From assembly GCA_964476585.1 (NCBI GenBank), contig CAYZBF010000026.1:1-25180 (forward strand): 25,180 nucleotides of DNA, given 5' to 3'. Source of the stretch: CAYZBF01 sp964476585. GTDB lineage: Bacteria > Hydrothermota > UBA3072. Below are positions 14,068-21,798 of this stretch, piece by piece. The position numbers were made by a program, and so were the translations under genes. Position 1 is the first letter of the stretch. Every line of letters begins with the position of its first letter. The notes beneath the pieces were generated by a model. The model ran no database searches. It was given only the letters and a program-made list of their open reading frames with translations, and was not told the DNA's origin.

Positions 14068-16192
14068 ATCACCAACAAAAGCTCGAACTATAACTAACTA
14101 TCTACCAAAGGTAACTACCATGGCTACAATGGGGCATATAAAGGATCTGCCAAAGACTAAATTGGGGATAGATGTAGATGATAATTTTACTCCCCATTAT
14201 AGTATTATAAAGGGTAAAGGTAAGCGGATAAGGGAGATTGTGGAAGCTTCCAAAAAAATTCGGGAAGTATATATAGCAACAGATCCAGACAGAGAGGGAG
14301 AGGCTATTGCATATCATCTTCAAGAGGAACTCCCTGTAAAAGCAAAGAGGGTCCTATTCTACGAGATGACAAAAGAGGGAATAAAAAGAGGACTTTCTAA
14401 TCCAGGAGATATAGACGAAAATAAGGTTTTGTCGCAGAGAACAAGGAGGATTTTAGATCGACTTGTTGGATATAAAATAAGTCCTCTTTTATGGAAGATA
14501 GTGAAAAGAAATTTATCTGCAGGCAGGGTTCAAAGTGTAGTTCTCCGTCTCATTCTGGAGAGGGAAAAAGAAATAGAGGATTTCGTTCCCGAGGATTATT
14601 GGGAGTTAAACGCTCTATTTAAACATGATAACGGAGAGTTTGAAGCAAAACTATGGAAGATCAATGGAGAAACGACAAGATTAAAGGATAAAAAACAGGT
14701 AAATTCTATAAAAGAGAACCTAGGAACCTCTACCTTCAGTATAAAAGAATTCCAAAGGAAAAACACAAAAAAATCTCCTTACCCACCTTTAATAACAAGT
14801 GGTCTTCAGAGAGTAGCCTCTAATAGATTTAATTTTTCACCGAAGAAAACCATGTTCCTTGCTCAAAAACTCTTCGAAGGAATACAATTACCAGAAGGGC
14901 AGACCGGTCTTATAACTTATATGAGAACAGATTCCGTTAGGATTGGAGATGAGACAATAAAAAAGATAAGGGACTATATAAAGGAAGAATATGGAGAAGA
15001 ATATCTCCCCCTTAAGCCAAATCGCTTCAAATCAGGGAAAACTGCACAGGAAGCACATGAAGCTATACGCCCTACAGAGATAAAGAGGACTCCGGAATCG
15101 GTAAAAGAATATCTAAATACGGATGAGTACAAACTTTACCGACTTATCTGGGAAAGAACACTTGCCAGTCAATTTAAACAGGCAATATTTGATTCAAGAA
15201 TGACCCTCGTGGAAGGAAATGGCTGCGAATTCAAGGCATCTTCTAAAAATTTAAAATTCCCTGGTTTTTACAAGATATTGCGCCATCCCAAAGAAGAAAG
15301 GGAAATACCATTAATGGACATAGGTGATATAGTCCAATTAAAAAGTTTGGAAAGTGAATCAAAAACTACGACTCCACCTCCGAGATATTCAGAAGGTACA
15401 ATGATAAAAGAGATGGAAAAACAGGGAATAGGACGCCCAAGTACATATGCACCAACAATATCCATATTGTTTGATAGGGAATATATCAAAAAAGAAATTG
15501 GGGTTCTCGTTCCCCTTGAGATGGGAAAATTAGTCAACAGAGTACTGGTTTCTCATTTCAATTCAATAATAAACTGCAAATTTACTTCAAATATGGAGAA
15601 CACACTTGACAAGATCGAAAGAGGAGAAAAGGATTGGCAGGAATCCTTAAGTGAGTTCTATAAACCATTTATCCAGAAGGTGGAATCTGTAGCAAAGAAG
15701 ATTCCCGAAATCAAAGAAAGACTCTTAAAGGTAAGTGGTATTAAATGTCCTGAATGTAAAGGCCCATTGGTCGTTAAATGGGGAAGGTATGGAAAATTCC
15801 TTTATTGTCCAAAATGCAAGTGGACAGGGCCTCATCCTGATGATGTGCTTGACGAAAAATGCCCCGAATGTGGTTCTAAACTTGTTATCAGGATAGGCCG
15901 ATATGGGAGATTTAAAGCATGTTCTAAATACCCTGATTGTAAATATACAGAACCAATTACAACCGGGGTGAAGTGTCCGGAATGCAATCAGGGTGAATTT
16001 ATTGAGAGAAAATCAAAGAAGGGTAAGACCTACTATCCCTGTTCTAATAAGGATTGTAATAATGTGCTCTGGGACAAACCCCTGCCAGTAAAATGTCCTG
16101 AATGTGATGCTCCATTTATGGTAGAAAAAAGGGGAAGACGGGGGAATTACTTATACTGTATTAAGTGTAAGCATAGAGAAAGCAAAACATAG
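14048..16192 (+). CDS. topA: DNA topoisomerase I (type IA)
   Basis: Relaxes negative supercoils through a 5'-phosphotyrosine intermediate, 714 residues. The TOPRIM domain starts at MKLIVVESPTKA and carries the acidic motif TDPDREGE (78-85). The active-site tyrosine is Tyr291 in GLITYMRTDS. RPSTYAPTIS (463-472) also matches the family. The C-terminus has four zinc-ribbon units, with cysteines at 567/570/587/590, 605/608/625/631, 643/646/665/670 and 683/686/704/707. The ATG at 14048 overlaps the preceding gene by 20 bases and gives the standard N-terminus. It is the last gene of the plus-strand run and converges on the minus-strand operon. Confidence 0.97.
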   Translation: MKLIVVESPTKARTITNYLPKVTTMATMGHIKDLPKTKLGIDVDDNFTPHYSIIKGKGKRIREIVEASKKIREVYIATDPDREGEAIAYHLQEELPVKAKRVLFYEMTKEGIKRGLSNPGDIDENKVLSQRTRRILDRLVGYKISPLLWKIVKRNLSAGRVQSVVLRLILEREKEIEDFVPEDYWELNALFKHDNGEFEAKLWKINGETTRLKDKKQVNSIKENLGTSTFSIKEFQRKNTKKSPYPPLITSGLQRVASNRFNFSPKKTMFLAQKLFEGIQLPEGQTGLITYMRTDSVRIGDETIKKIRDYIKEEYGEEYLPLKPNRFKSGKTAQEAHEAIRPTEIKRTPESVKEYLNTDEYKLYRLIWERTLASQFKQAIFDSRMTLVEGNGCEFKASSKNLKFPGFYKILRHPKEEREIPLMDIGDIVQLKSLESESKTTTPPPRYSEGTMIKEMEKQGIGRPSTYAPTISILFDREYIKKEIGVLVPLEMGKLVNRVLVSHFNSIINCKFTSNMENTLDKIERGEKDWQESLSEFYKPFIQKVESVAKKIPEIKERLLKVSGIKCPECKGPLVVKWGRYGKFLYCPKCKWTGPHPDDVLDEKCPECGSKLVIRIGRYGRFKACSKYPDCKYTEPITTGVKCPECNQGEFIERKSKKGKTYYPCSNKDCNNVLWDKPLPVKCPECDAPFMVEKRGRRGNYLYCIKCKHRESKT

Positions 16193-16289
16193 TCTTTATG
16201 TCTTCAGTCTCCAGTCGTCGGTCTTTAGTCATTAACCCATTCACTCATCCACCCATTTACTCATTTACGTTTTCCCCGCTTGCATATAT
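16193..16289. repeat. Convergent intergenic gap with short repetitive words
   Basis: The gap between topA and the converging hypothetical gene contains repetitive words: TCTTCAGTCTCCAGTC-like motifs (about 16200-16217) and CATTCACTCATCCACCC-like motifs (about 16239-16266). I see no GC-rich hairpin followed by a T-run on either strand, so no intrinsic terminator can be called for either converging unit. Confidence 0.4.
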
Positions 16290-16931
16290 TTATTTTCTTC
16301 TAGGTGAAATGGAATAAACTGAATCGGTTAGTATCCAGATTCGATCTTCACTTGCATCCAGCCTTCTTGCATGTGGCATAAAAATAGTTGTATCACTCAT
16401 AAAGATTGAATCACCTTGGATAAATACAAGCTCCCCACGCGATATAGATATGTCCCGAATTCCTAAAATATACTCTTTACGTATAAGATGACGATTATTC
16501 CTTTCAAATATATATAATGTATCATCGCCATATAAATATATAGAGTCGTCATCAAGAGCACAGCAGTTGGTCTCCCGGAAACTCAAAGGAATTTCCCTCC
16601 CCGTCGATAACTCTATTAGAAAAGAGTATTCTCCAGCAATAAGGAGTCCTTTTCTATCTGCATCTAAATCTTTCGCGTTACGACTAATTGATCCAAGATA
16701 TTCACCCCAGAGAGAATATTTCTGTATTAAGTTCTGACTCCTAGCGGCAACCCATATAGAGAAGGGACCGGCCGTAAGTGAAGTGGGATAAAATATTGAA
16801 TCGAGAATTATACTACTTGAGTCGTTTAGGGCTTCAACTCTTGGCTCAGTGGTAGAAAGTAAAAGAACCCTGCCTTTAGTATCAACTGCTATATCAATAT
16901 AGGAAAGAAATACGGAAAGGAAAACAAGCAT
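16290..16931 (-). CDS. Exported beta-propeller-like protein of unknown function
   Basis: I do not recognise a named family. The 213-residue protein starts with a short hydrophobic stretch (MLVFLSVFLSYI) that could be a signal peptide or anchor. About five loosely repeated beta-rich blocks of 35-45 residues follow: IDIAVDTKGRVLLL, KDLDADRKGLLIAG, CALDDDSIYLYGDDTLYIF, IRDISISRGELVFIQGDSIF and RRLDASEDRIWILTDSVYSI. This spacing suggests propeller blades. Two adjacent cysteines lie in the middle. The start is eight bases after the purF stop and no strong Shine-Dalgarno site is visible, so it is probably the last, weakly translated gene of the tRNA-tgt-yajC-fmt-purF unit. It shows no link to purine synthesis. 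Confidence 0.75.
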   Translation of the reverse strand: MLVFLSVFLSYIDIAVDTKGRVLLLSTTEPRVEALNDSSSIILDSIFYPTSLTAGPFSIWVAARSQNLIQKYSLWGEYLGSISRNAKDLDADRKGLLIAGEYSFLIELSTGREIPLSFRETNCCALDDDSIYLYGDDTLYIFERNNRHLIRKEYILGIRDISISRGELVFIQGDSIFMSDTTIFMPHARRLDASEDRIWILTDSVYSISPRRK

Positions 16932-16938
16932 TAAAATT

Positions 16939-18354
16939 CTACTTACTTGCCCGGTCTATTTCTATTCGCTTTAAATCAACCTCGGATATAGGAACAGGAT
17001 AATTCCCGTTGAAACAGGCTGTGCAAAAGTTCCTATCCGAATTACAGGAAACAGCCCTAATTAGTCCCTCCATTGATTGGTATGTGAGAGAATCAGCCCC
17101 AATATTCTTTCTAACCTCCTCTATGGACTTATCCATTGCGATAAAGTCATTTCTTGTTTGCATATCTATACCATAATAACAGGGATACCGAAGTGGAGGT
17201 GAAGATGTTGCAAAATGAACCTCTTTTGCTCCAGCCTCACGAACTAATTGTATTATTTCTTTTGATGTATTCCCCCTGACTATGGAATCATCCACAAGCA
17301 TAACCTTCTTGCCCAGGAGTTCCTCTTTTACTGGTGAGAGTTTCATTCTCACAGACTCCTCTCTCTCTTCTTGGTATGGCATTATAAATGTCCTTCCAAT
17401 ATACCGGTTCTTCATAAGACCTTCCCTATACTTTATCCCGAGCTCTTCCGATAATGCTACAGCAGCGGGCCTTGATGTATCGGGAACCGGGACTATCAGG
17501 TCTATGTCCAATGACTTCTCTTGTACCCGCTTAGATAGTTCCTTACCCAAATTAAGCCTTGCTTCATATACTGAAATCCCATCTATGACTGAGTCGGGAC
17601 GGGCAAAGTAAACATATTCAAAAATGCAGGGATAAGGTTTTTCCTCCCGCAATCTCTTATGGTGAATTTTTCTATCCATATCCACAAAGATAACTTCCCC
17701 TGGAAGAACATCTCTCACGACCTTATATCCTAGGGTATGTAGAACTACATCTTCCGATGTAACCGCAAAGCTATCCCCTTTAACCCCGTATATAATTGGT
17801 TTTATGCCATTAGGGTCCCTAAATGCGAGCATGCCTTTATCTTTTATAAAAGCAACCACTGAATAACTACCTTTCAATTTCAAATATACTTCTTCCACAG
17901 CCCTATACAATCCCTCAACAGAAAAAGGTAATTGGTTAAAGATTTCATCAGCAAGGACATTTAGAATAAGCTCAGCATCACTCGATGAATTAAGGACTCT
18001 CAGTCTGTCCTTTTCCAGTTCTTCCTTAAGCGAGTAAAAGTTTATCACGTTTCCATTATGCGCAAGCGCTATCCCATAAGGAACATTTGATAAGAATGGC
18101 TGGGCATCTGTACTTGTTCCTCGGCCTATTGTAGGATATCTTACATGTCCTATTCCTATGTTACCTTTTAAGTATGAGAAATTCTTCTTTTTAAATACAT
18201 CACGAACCAATCCATCGCCTTTTTTGAGATTAAAGCGATTAGAGAATGTTACTATTCCCGCAGCGTCCTGTCCTCGATGTTGTATATTTAGTAAAGAGAT
18301 ATAGATATCCGCAGCTACGTCATCCTTTCCAAATATCCCAATAAACCCGCACAC
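16939..18354 (-). CDS. purF: Amidophosphoribosyltransferase
   Basis: First committed enzyme of purine synthesis, making phosphoribosylamine from PRPP and glutamine; 471 residues. The GTG start is followed directly by Cys2 (CGFIGIFG), the glutaminase nucleophile, so unlike Bacillus PurF there is no propeptide and only the initiator Met must be removed. RHxxYPTIG-like and AHNGNVIN segments belong to the Ntn domain. The PRPP loop is VMLVDDSIVRGNT (351-363). Cysteines 243, 392, 444 and 447 match the [4Fe-4S] ligands of the Bacillus-type enzyme, suggesting an oxygen-labile cluster. The start lies three bases after the fmt stop, with GGAG just upstream. Confidence 0.96.
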   Translation of the reverse strand: MCGFIGIFGKDDVAADIYISLLNIQHRGQDAAGIVTFSNRFNLKKGDGLVRDVFKKKNFSYLKGNIGIGHVRYPTIGRGTSTDAQPFLSNVPYGIALAHNGNVINFYSLKEELEKDRLRVLNSSSDAELILNVLADEIFNQLPFSVEGLYRAVEEVYLKLKGSYSVVAFIKDKGMLAFRDPNGIKPIIYGVKGDSFAVTSEDVVLHTLGYKVVRDVLPGEVIFVDMDRKIHHKRLREEKPYPCIFEYVYFARPDSVIDGISVYEARLNLGKELSKRVQEKSLDIDLIVPVPDTSRPAAVALSEELGIKYREGLMKNRYIGRTFIMPYQEEREESVRMKLSPVKEELLGKKVMLVDDSIVRGNTSKEIIQLVREAGAKEVHFATSSPPLRYPCYYGIDMQTRNDFIAMDKSIEEVRKNIGADSLTYQSMEGLIRAVSCNSDRNFCTACFNGNYPVPISEVDLKRIEIDRASK

Positions 18355-18357
18355 TTT

Positions 18358-19287
18358 TTACTCCATTTCCTCCCCGGGTTCTATATGATAGCCATTTGTG
18401 AAAGATCTGGCATCCATCATTTTCCTTCCCGGGAGTTGAAGTTCTCCTATCTGAACAGCGCCCACGTTACAGGCCACCACTATTGTATCGCCCACTTCCA
18501 CTATTTCTCCCGGCCTTGAATCCCCAGGCTTCCTTACTCTTGCACTCGCCCTCAGAATCTTAAGCCTTTTGCCTCGGAAGTTTGTGTAAGCACCGGGTCT
18601 ATACGATAGACCGTTGATCTTACCCACCACCTTCAGAGCATTTTCCTTCCAGTTTATCTGGAGTTCCTCTTTTTTAATCTTTGGTGCATACACTGCCTTC
18701 TCTTTATTTTGTGAAGTAAGCTGTAGAGGCCTTCCTGCTTCCAAATCCTTTAGCACAGTCAACACAAGATCAACTGAAATATTCGCCAGGCGAGTTTCCA
18801 ATTCACTGGCTACTTCATTTGGCTCAACATCAAGTTCTTTCTTAATAACTATACTCCCTGCGTCTATTTTTTTATTCATTATGAAAATGCTAACCCCAGT
18901 CTTTTTTTCTCCATTTATAATAGCTCTTCTAACAGGAGCAACCCCTCTATATTTCGGTAAGAGTGATGGGTGAACATTCAGGGGATAGGTAACGGCTGAG
19001 AGGATATTCTCTTTGAGGATAGCCCCATATGAGGCGAGCAATAAAATATCGGTCCCAGTCTCTCTTATAATCCCTTCCACCTCATTAGTATTAGGGTTGT
19101 CAGTTTCTAACAGGGGAAGAGAAAGTTCTCTTGCTATAATTCCTACAGGTGTAGGGTATTCCCTCTTCCCTCTACCTTTCTTCTTCGGTTTCTTAGTTAC
19201 TACAAGAGGGAACTCAACTCCCTTGCTGTAAAGAGAATTCAGGATGATTGACGAAAAAGTAGAACTCCCAAAGAATATAGTCCTCAT
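18358..19287 (-). CDS. fmt: Methionyl-tRNA formyltransferase
   Basis: Formylates initiator Met-tRNA using 10-formyltetrahydrofolate, 309 residues. The N-terminal Rossmann domain begins MRTIFFGSSTFSSIIL. The catalytic triad is Asn104, His106 and Asp142 within NVHPSLLPKYRG and NKKIDAGSIV. The basic loop PKKKGRGKREYPTPV corresponds to the tRNA acceptor-binding loop. The C-terminal OB-like domain includes INGLSYRPGAYTNFRGKRLKI. The start overlaps the yajC stop as ATGA. Its presence indicates ordinary formyl-methionine initiation, which is relevant to the AUA starts proposed in this window. No peptide deformylase gene is seen here. Confidence 0.95.
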   Translation of the reverse strand: MRTIFFGSSTFSSIILNSLYSKGVEFPLVVTKKPKKKGRGKREYPTPVGIIARELSLPLLETDNPNTNEVEGIIRETGTDILLLASYGAILKENILSAVTYPLNVHPSLLPKYRGVAPVRRAIINGEKKTGVSIFIMNKKIDAGSIVIKKELDVEPNEVASELETRLANISVDLVLTVLKDLEAGRPLQLTSQNKEKAVYAPKIKKEELQINWKENALKVVGKINGLSYRPGAYTNFRGKRLKILRASARVRKPGDSRPGEIVEVGDTIVVACNVGAVQIGELQLPGRKMMDARSFTNGYHIEPGEEME

Positions 19288-19649
19288 TCACTCCCGCTTT
19301 CTCTCTTTAAAACACTCGCCACCATATTCTTTTCTATTTCTACCTCAGTATTAGTATCTACTTTCAGCTTAAGTGTGTTCGCCTTTATCGCGACGACCTT
19401 TCCGTGTATTCCACCCTGCGTTACAATTTTATCTCCCTTGTCAAGCGATTTGAGCATCTGCTGGTGTTGTCTCTGCTTTTGCTGAGAAGGACGGATAAAG
19501 AGAAAATAGAATATGAAGAAGATAAGCGCAATAAATATAAGTGATGTGAATCCGTCCTGTCCGCATGCCCCGGCTGGAGGCGCTCCTCCAGTTCCTTGAG
19601 GTAGTCCGGGACAACCTTGTGAGAGTAAAAGATTAATAAAACTAAACAT
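19284..19649 (-). CDS. yajC: Preprotein translocase accessory subunit YajC
   Basis: A small inner-membrane protein associated with SecDF-SecYEG, 121 residues. A Gly/Pro/Ala-rich N-terminal part (about 12-30) precedes one membrane helix (SLIFIALIFFIFYFLFIRP). The cytoplasmic part then carries the family pattern LKSLDKGDKIVTQGGIHGKV. The ATG at 19649 is set by AAGGGGG five bases upstream; a TTG just before it is less likely. It overlaps the end of tgt by eight bases. The tgt-yajC order is common in bacteria, but secD and secF do not follow here; fmt and purF do. Confidence 0.93.
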   Translation of the reverse strand: MFSFINLLLSQGCPGLPQGTGGAPPAGACGQDGFTSLIFIALIFFIFYFLFIRPSQQKQRQHQQMLKSLDKGDKIVTQGGIHGKVVAIKANTLKLKVDTNTEVEIEKNMVASVLKRESGSE

Positions 19650-20766
19650 CAAAACCCCCTTCGTATTTAGTTAGAACTTCTTTAGCCCATTCTTCTATTG
19701 TTTCCTCCTCGATATGCCTTCTAATCTCTCTCATCAATTCCATATAGAATGATATATTATGCACAGTGGCCAGGTATTTCGCAAGGAGCTCATTTACATT
19801 AAAGAGATGATGAAGATAAGCTCTTGAGTAAGTCTGGCAAGTCGAACATTTACATTTCTCTGATATAGGCATTTTATCATCTTTGAAGCGAGAATTCTTT
19901 ATGTTTATTTTACCCTCCCAAGTATAGAGAGCTCCAGTCCTTGCATTTCTCGTTGGTATCACACAATCGAATAGGTCAAATCCATTTAGCACTCCCCTAA
20001 TAATATCAGGAACCTTACCCATCCCCATCACATACCTCGGTTTTTCCAGAGGTAAATGGGGAACTGTGGCATCTATGACCTCCCATGTTTGTTCCTTCGA
20101 CTCACCCACTACCAATCCTCCAATAGCATATCCATCAAAATCGAGACTTGTAATTCCCTTGGCCGCTTTGATTCTAAGGTCTGTATAAGTTGATCCCTGT
20201 ATTATTCCGAAGAGTAAGCCTTTGTAATCAAGTCCTCGGTAATAATTAACAGCCTCAAATGCCCATCTATTTGTTCTCTCCATCGCTTCCTTTGCATATC
20301 CTTTACCTATCGGATATCCAACACATTCATCCAGGGGCATCATAATATCTGACCCAAGGCTAACCTGTATATCAACAACCTTCTTTGGAGTAAAATATAG
20401 GGGTGTTCCATCTATATGCGAGGAGAACAAAATACCATCAGGTTGGATTTTCCGGATACTCGAAAGAGAATATACCTGAAAACCACCTGAATCAGTTGCA
20501 ATTGGGTCTTCCCAACCTATAAATGAATGCAGCCCTCCAAGACTCTTTATCAGTTTTTCTCCGGGACGAATATGTAAATGATATGTATTGGTGATGAATA
20601 ATTGCACCTCTAATTTATGTAAATCCCATACAGGAAGAGTTTTGATATCCCCTAGCGTCGCAACCGGCATAAACACCGGTGTTTTGATATCACCGCTCTT
20701 TGTTTTAAGAATACCTGTTCTGGCATTTTTATGTTTTACTTTTATCTCAAAATGACTATTATCCAT
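19642..20766 (-). CDS. tgt: tRNA-guanine transglycosylase
   Basis: Exchanges the wobble guanine of GUN-anticodon tRNAs for preQ1, 374 residues. Asp92 in ATDSGGFQVYSL is the general acid/base and Asp267 in LFDCVIPTRNARTG is the nucleophile. Zinc ligands are Cys305, Cys307, Cys310 and His336 (CKCSTC and ATVHN). The frame stays open upstream into the tRNA-Gly gene, so I set the start at ATG 20766, which gives the usual N-terminus (FEIKVKHKNARTG). This ATG is only eight bases from the mature tRNA 3' end and has no Shine-Dalgarno site. It works in the same pathway as queF and the transporter at the other end of the window. Confidence 0.96.
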   Translation of the reverse strand: MDNSHFEIKVKHKNARTGILKTKSGDIKTPVFMPVATLGDIKTLPVWDLHKLEVQLFITNTYHLHIRPGEKLIKSLGGLHSFIGWEDPIATDSGGFQVYSLSSIRKIQPDGILFSSHIDGTPLYFTPKKVVDIQVSLGSDIMMPLDECVGYPIGKGYAKEAMERTNRWAFEAVNYYRGLDYKGLLFGIIQGSTYTDLRIKAAKGITSLDFDGYAIGGLVVGESKEQTWEVIDATVPHLPLEKPRYVMGMGKVPDIIRGVLNGFDLFDCVIPTRNARTGALYTWEGKINIKNSRFKDDKMPISEKCKCSTCQTYSRAYLHHLFNVNELLAKYLATVHNISFYMELMREIRRHIEEETIEEWAKEVLTKYEGGFDV

Positions 20767-20774
20767 CAATAAAA

Positions 20775-20847
20775 AGCGGGCAACGGGAATCGAACCCGCG
20801 ACCCCGAGCTTGGGAAGCTCGTACTCTTCCATCTGAGCTATGCCCGC
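20775..20847 (-). tRNA. tRNA-Gly, anticodon CCC
   Basis: A 73-nt cloverleaf reads on the minus strand. The acceptor stem is GCGGGCA paired with TGCCCGC. The D arm starts GCTC and closes with GAGT through one G-U pair. The anticodon stem CGAGC/GCTCG encloses the loop TTCCCAA, giving anticodon CCC. The T arm is GCGGG-TTCGATT-CCCGT. The discriminator is T, as in bacterial tRNA-Gly, and CCA is not encoded. The gene leads the tgt-yajC-fmt-purF unit. Confidence 0.97.
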
Positions 20848-20856
20848 CTGAAGAAA

Positions 20857-20884
20857 ATATTACCAGTTAACAGAAAGATGTCAA
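20857..20884 (-). promoter_or_regulatory. Promoter of the tRNA-Gly-tgt unit
   Basis: On the minus strand TTGACA (20884-20879) and TAATAT (20862-20857) are separated by 16 bp. The predicted transcription start, near 20850, leaves only about three bases before the mature 5' end of tRNA-Gly. It is the only strong promoter seen for the tgt-yajC-fmt-purF genes. Confidence 0.8.
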
Positions 20885-20911
20885 GCCCCACTTATCTATG
20901 ATAAAAATGGC

Positions 20912-21010
20912 AAAATGAAGATTGTAAAATGCAAAGTGCAAAATTCCTCCTTTTCCCACAAAATTTCTTAATTTTTAATTTTTCATTTTTCATTGTGGAG
21001 CGTAGCGATT
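20912..21010. repeat. Two facing copies of dispersed intergenic repeats
   Basis: AAAATGAAGATTGTAAAATG with GCAAAGTGCAAAA runs forward at 20912-20942. A second, inverted copy at about 20970-21010 reads on the minus strand as AATCGCTACGCTCCACAATG followed by AAAAATGAAAAATT. They lie in the divergent gap between the tRNA-Gly promoter and the redox operon promoter and match the families at 3164-3220, 23015-23146 and 24731-24785. Confidence 0.65.
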
Positions 21011-21032
21011 AAGCTAAAGCGAAAATGGGGGG

Positions 21033-21060
21033 TTGCGAGAATGAATCCAAAAGATATTAT
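21033..21060 (+). promoter_or_regulatory. Candidate promoter of the thiol-redox operon
   Basis: TTGCGA (21033-21038) and TATTAT (21055-21060) are separated by 16 bp, directly after the repeat pair. The predicted start near 21067 leaves a leader of about 80 nt before the strongest start codon at 21148, so this mRNA is not leaderless. The -35 box is imperfect. Confidence 0.5.
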
Positions 21061-21147
21061 AAGCCTCAGGTAGTTTAGAGACAGAAAAGTAAAAACTGGA
21101 ATACTGAATGTTTAAAATAAATGGCTCTTTTACGAAAGGGAGGAAGA

Positions 21148-21798
21148 ATGGGGTTGATTCGAGAAGAAGATAAGAAGTATCTGAGAGAGGAGTTCAGCAA
21201 GGGTCTCATAAAAGATGTAGAACTGCTGTATTTTGCTGACAAGAATGATCAATCGGATTATAATCTCGCGATGAAAACTTTGCTTCTGGAACTGGTAGAA
21301 TTGGACGACCATCTTACCCTTACAGTGAAGGATTGCTCAGATAAAGAAGAACGCGAGGCGGAGGGTCTTGAGTTGTGTCCAGCGATTAAGGTTAAATCTG
21401 CAAGGAAAGGTTTTGTAAATTTCTATGGTATTCCTGCTGGTTATGAGTTTTCATCCCTGGTAGAGGACATAATTGATATGGGTTCTGATAAACTTGCCCT
21501 ACCTGATGATGTAATAGAAGAAATTTCAGAAATCGATTACCCAATAGATCTTAAGGTCTTTATTACTGCAGCCTGCCCTTATTGTCCAAGGGCAGTCAGA
21601 ACCGCTCATCTTTTCTCTATGGTAAACGAGAATATAAGAGGATCAATGGTAGATGCTAATGGGTTTCCTGAGCTCTCCATGAAATTTATGGTTAGCAGCG
21701 TTCCCCATATAGTGGTGAATGACAGGAGTAGTTTCGTTGGAGCTTTGCCGCCAAAGGAGTTTTTGGCAAAGGTTAAGGAGGGAATATTAATCAAATGA
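21148..21798 (+). CDS. Protein disulfide oxidoreductase (Pdo), glutaredoxin-like two-domain protein
   Basis: A cytoplasmic thiol-disulfide protein of 216 residues made of two thioredoxin folds. The C-terminal fold has the active site CPYC (143-146), followed by SSVPHIVVND with its cis-proline. The N-terminal fold keeps IPAGYEF in the place of its cis-Pro loop, but the expected CXXC position reads DKNDQSD (31-37), so only one active site remains. I chose the ATG at 21148 because GGGAGG lies just upstream; an ATG at 21121 would add nine residues without a ribosome site. It overlaps the trxB-like gene as ATGA. Pdo proteins usually take electrons from a thioredoxin reductase, which here is the next gene. 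Confidence 0.88.
   Translation: MGLIREEDKKYLREEFSKGLIKDVELLYFADKNDQSDYNLAMKTLLLELVELDDHLTLTVKDCSDKEEREAEGLELCPAIKVKSARKGFVNFYGIPAGYEFSSLVEDIIDMGSDKLALPDDVIEEISEIDYPIDLKVFITAACPYCPRAVRTAHLFSMVNENIRGSMVDANGFPELSMKFMVSSVPHIVVNDRSSFVGALPPKEFLAKVKEGILIK

Noticed and set aside
20767..20832. An N-terminal extension of Tgt
   Set aside because: The upstream in-frame region overlaps the tRNA-Gly gene on the same strand; the family N-terminus begins at 20766.
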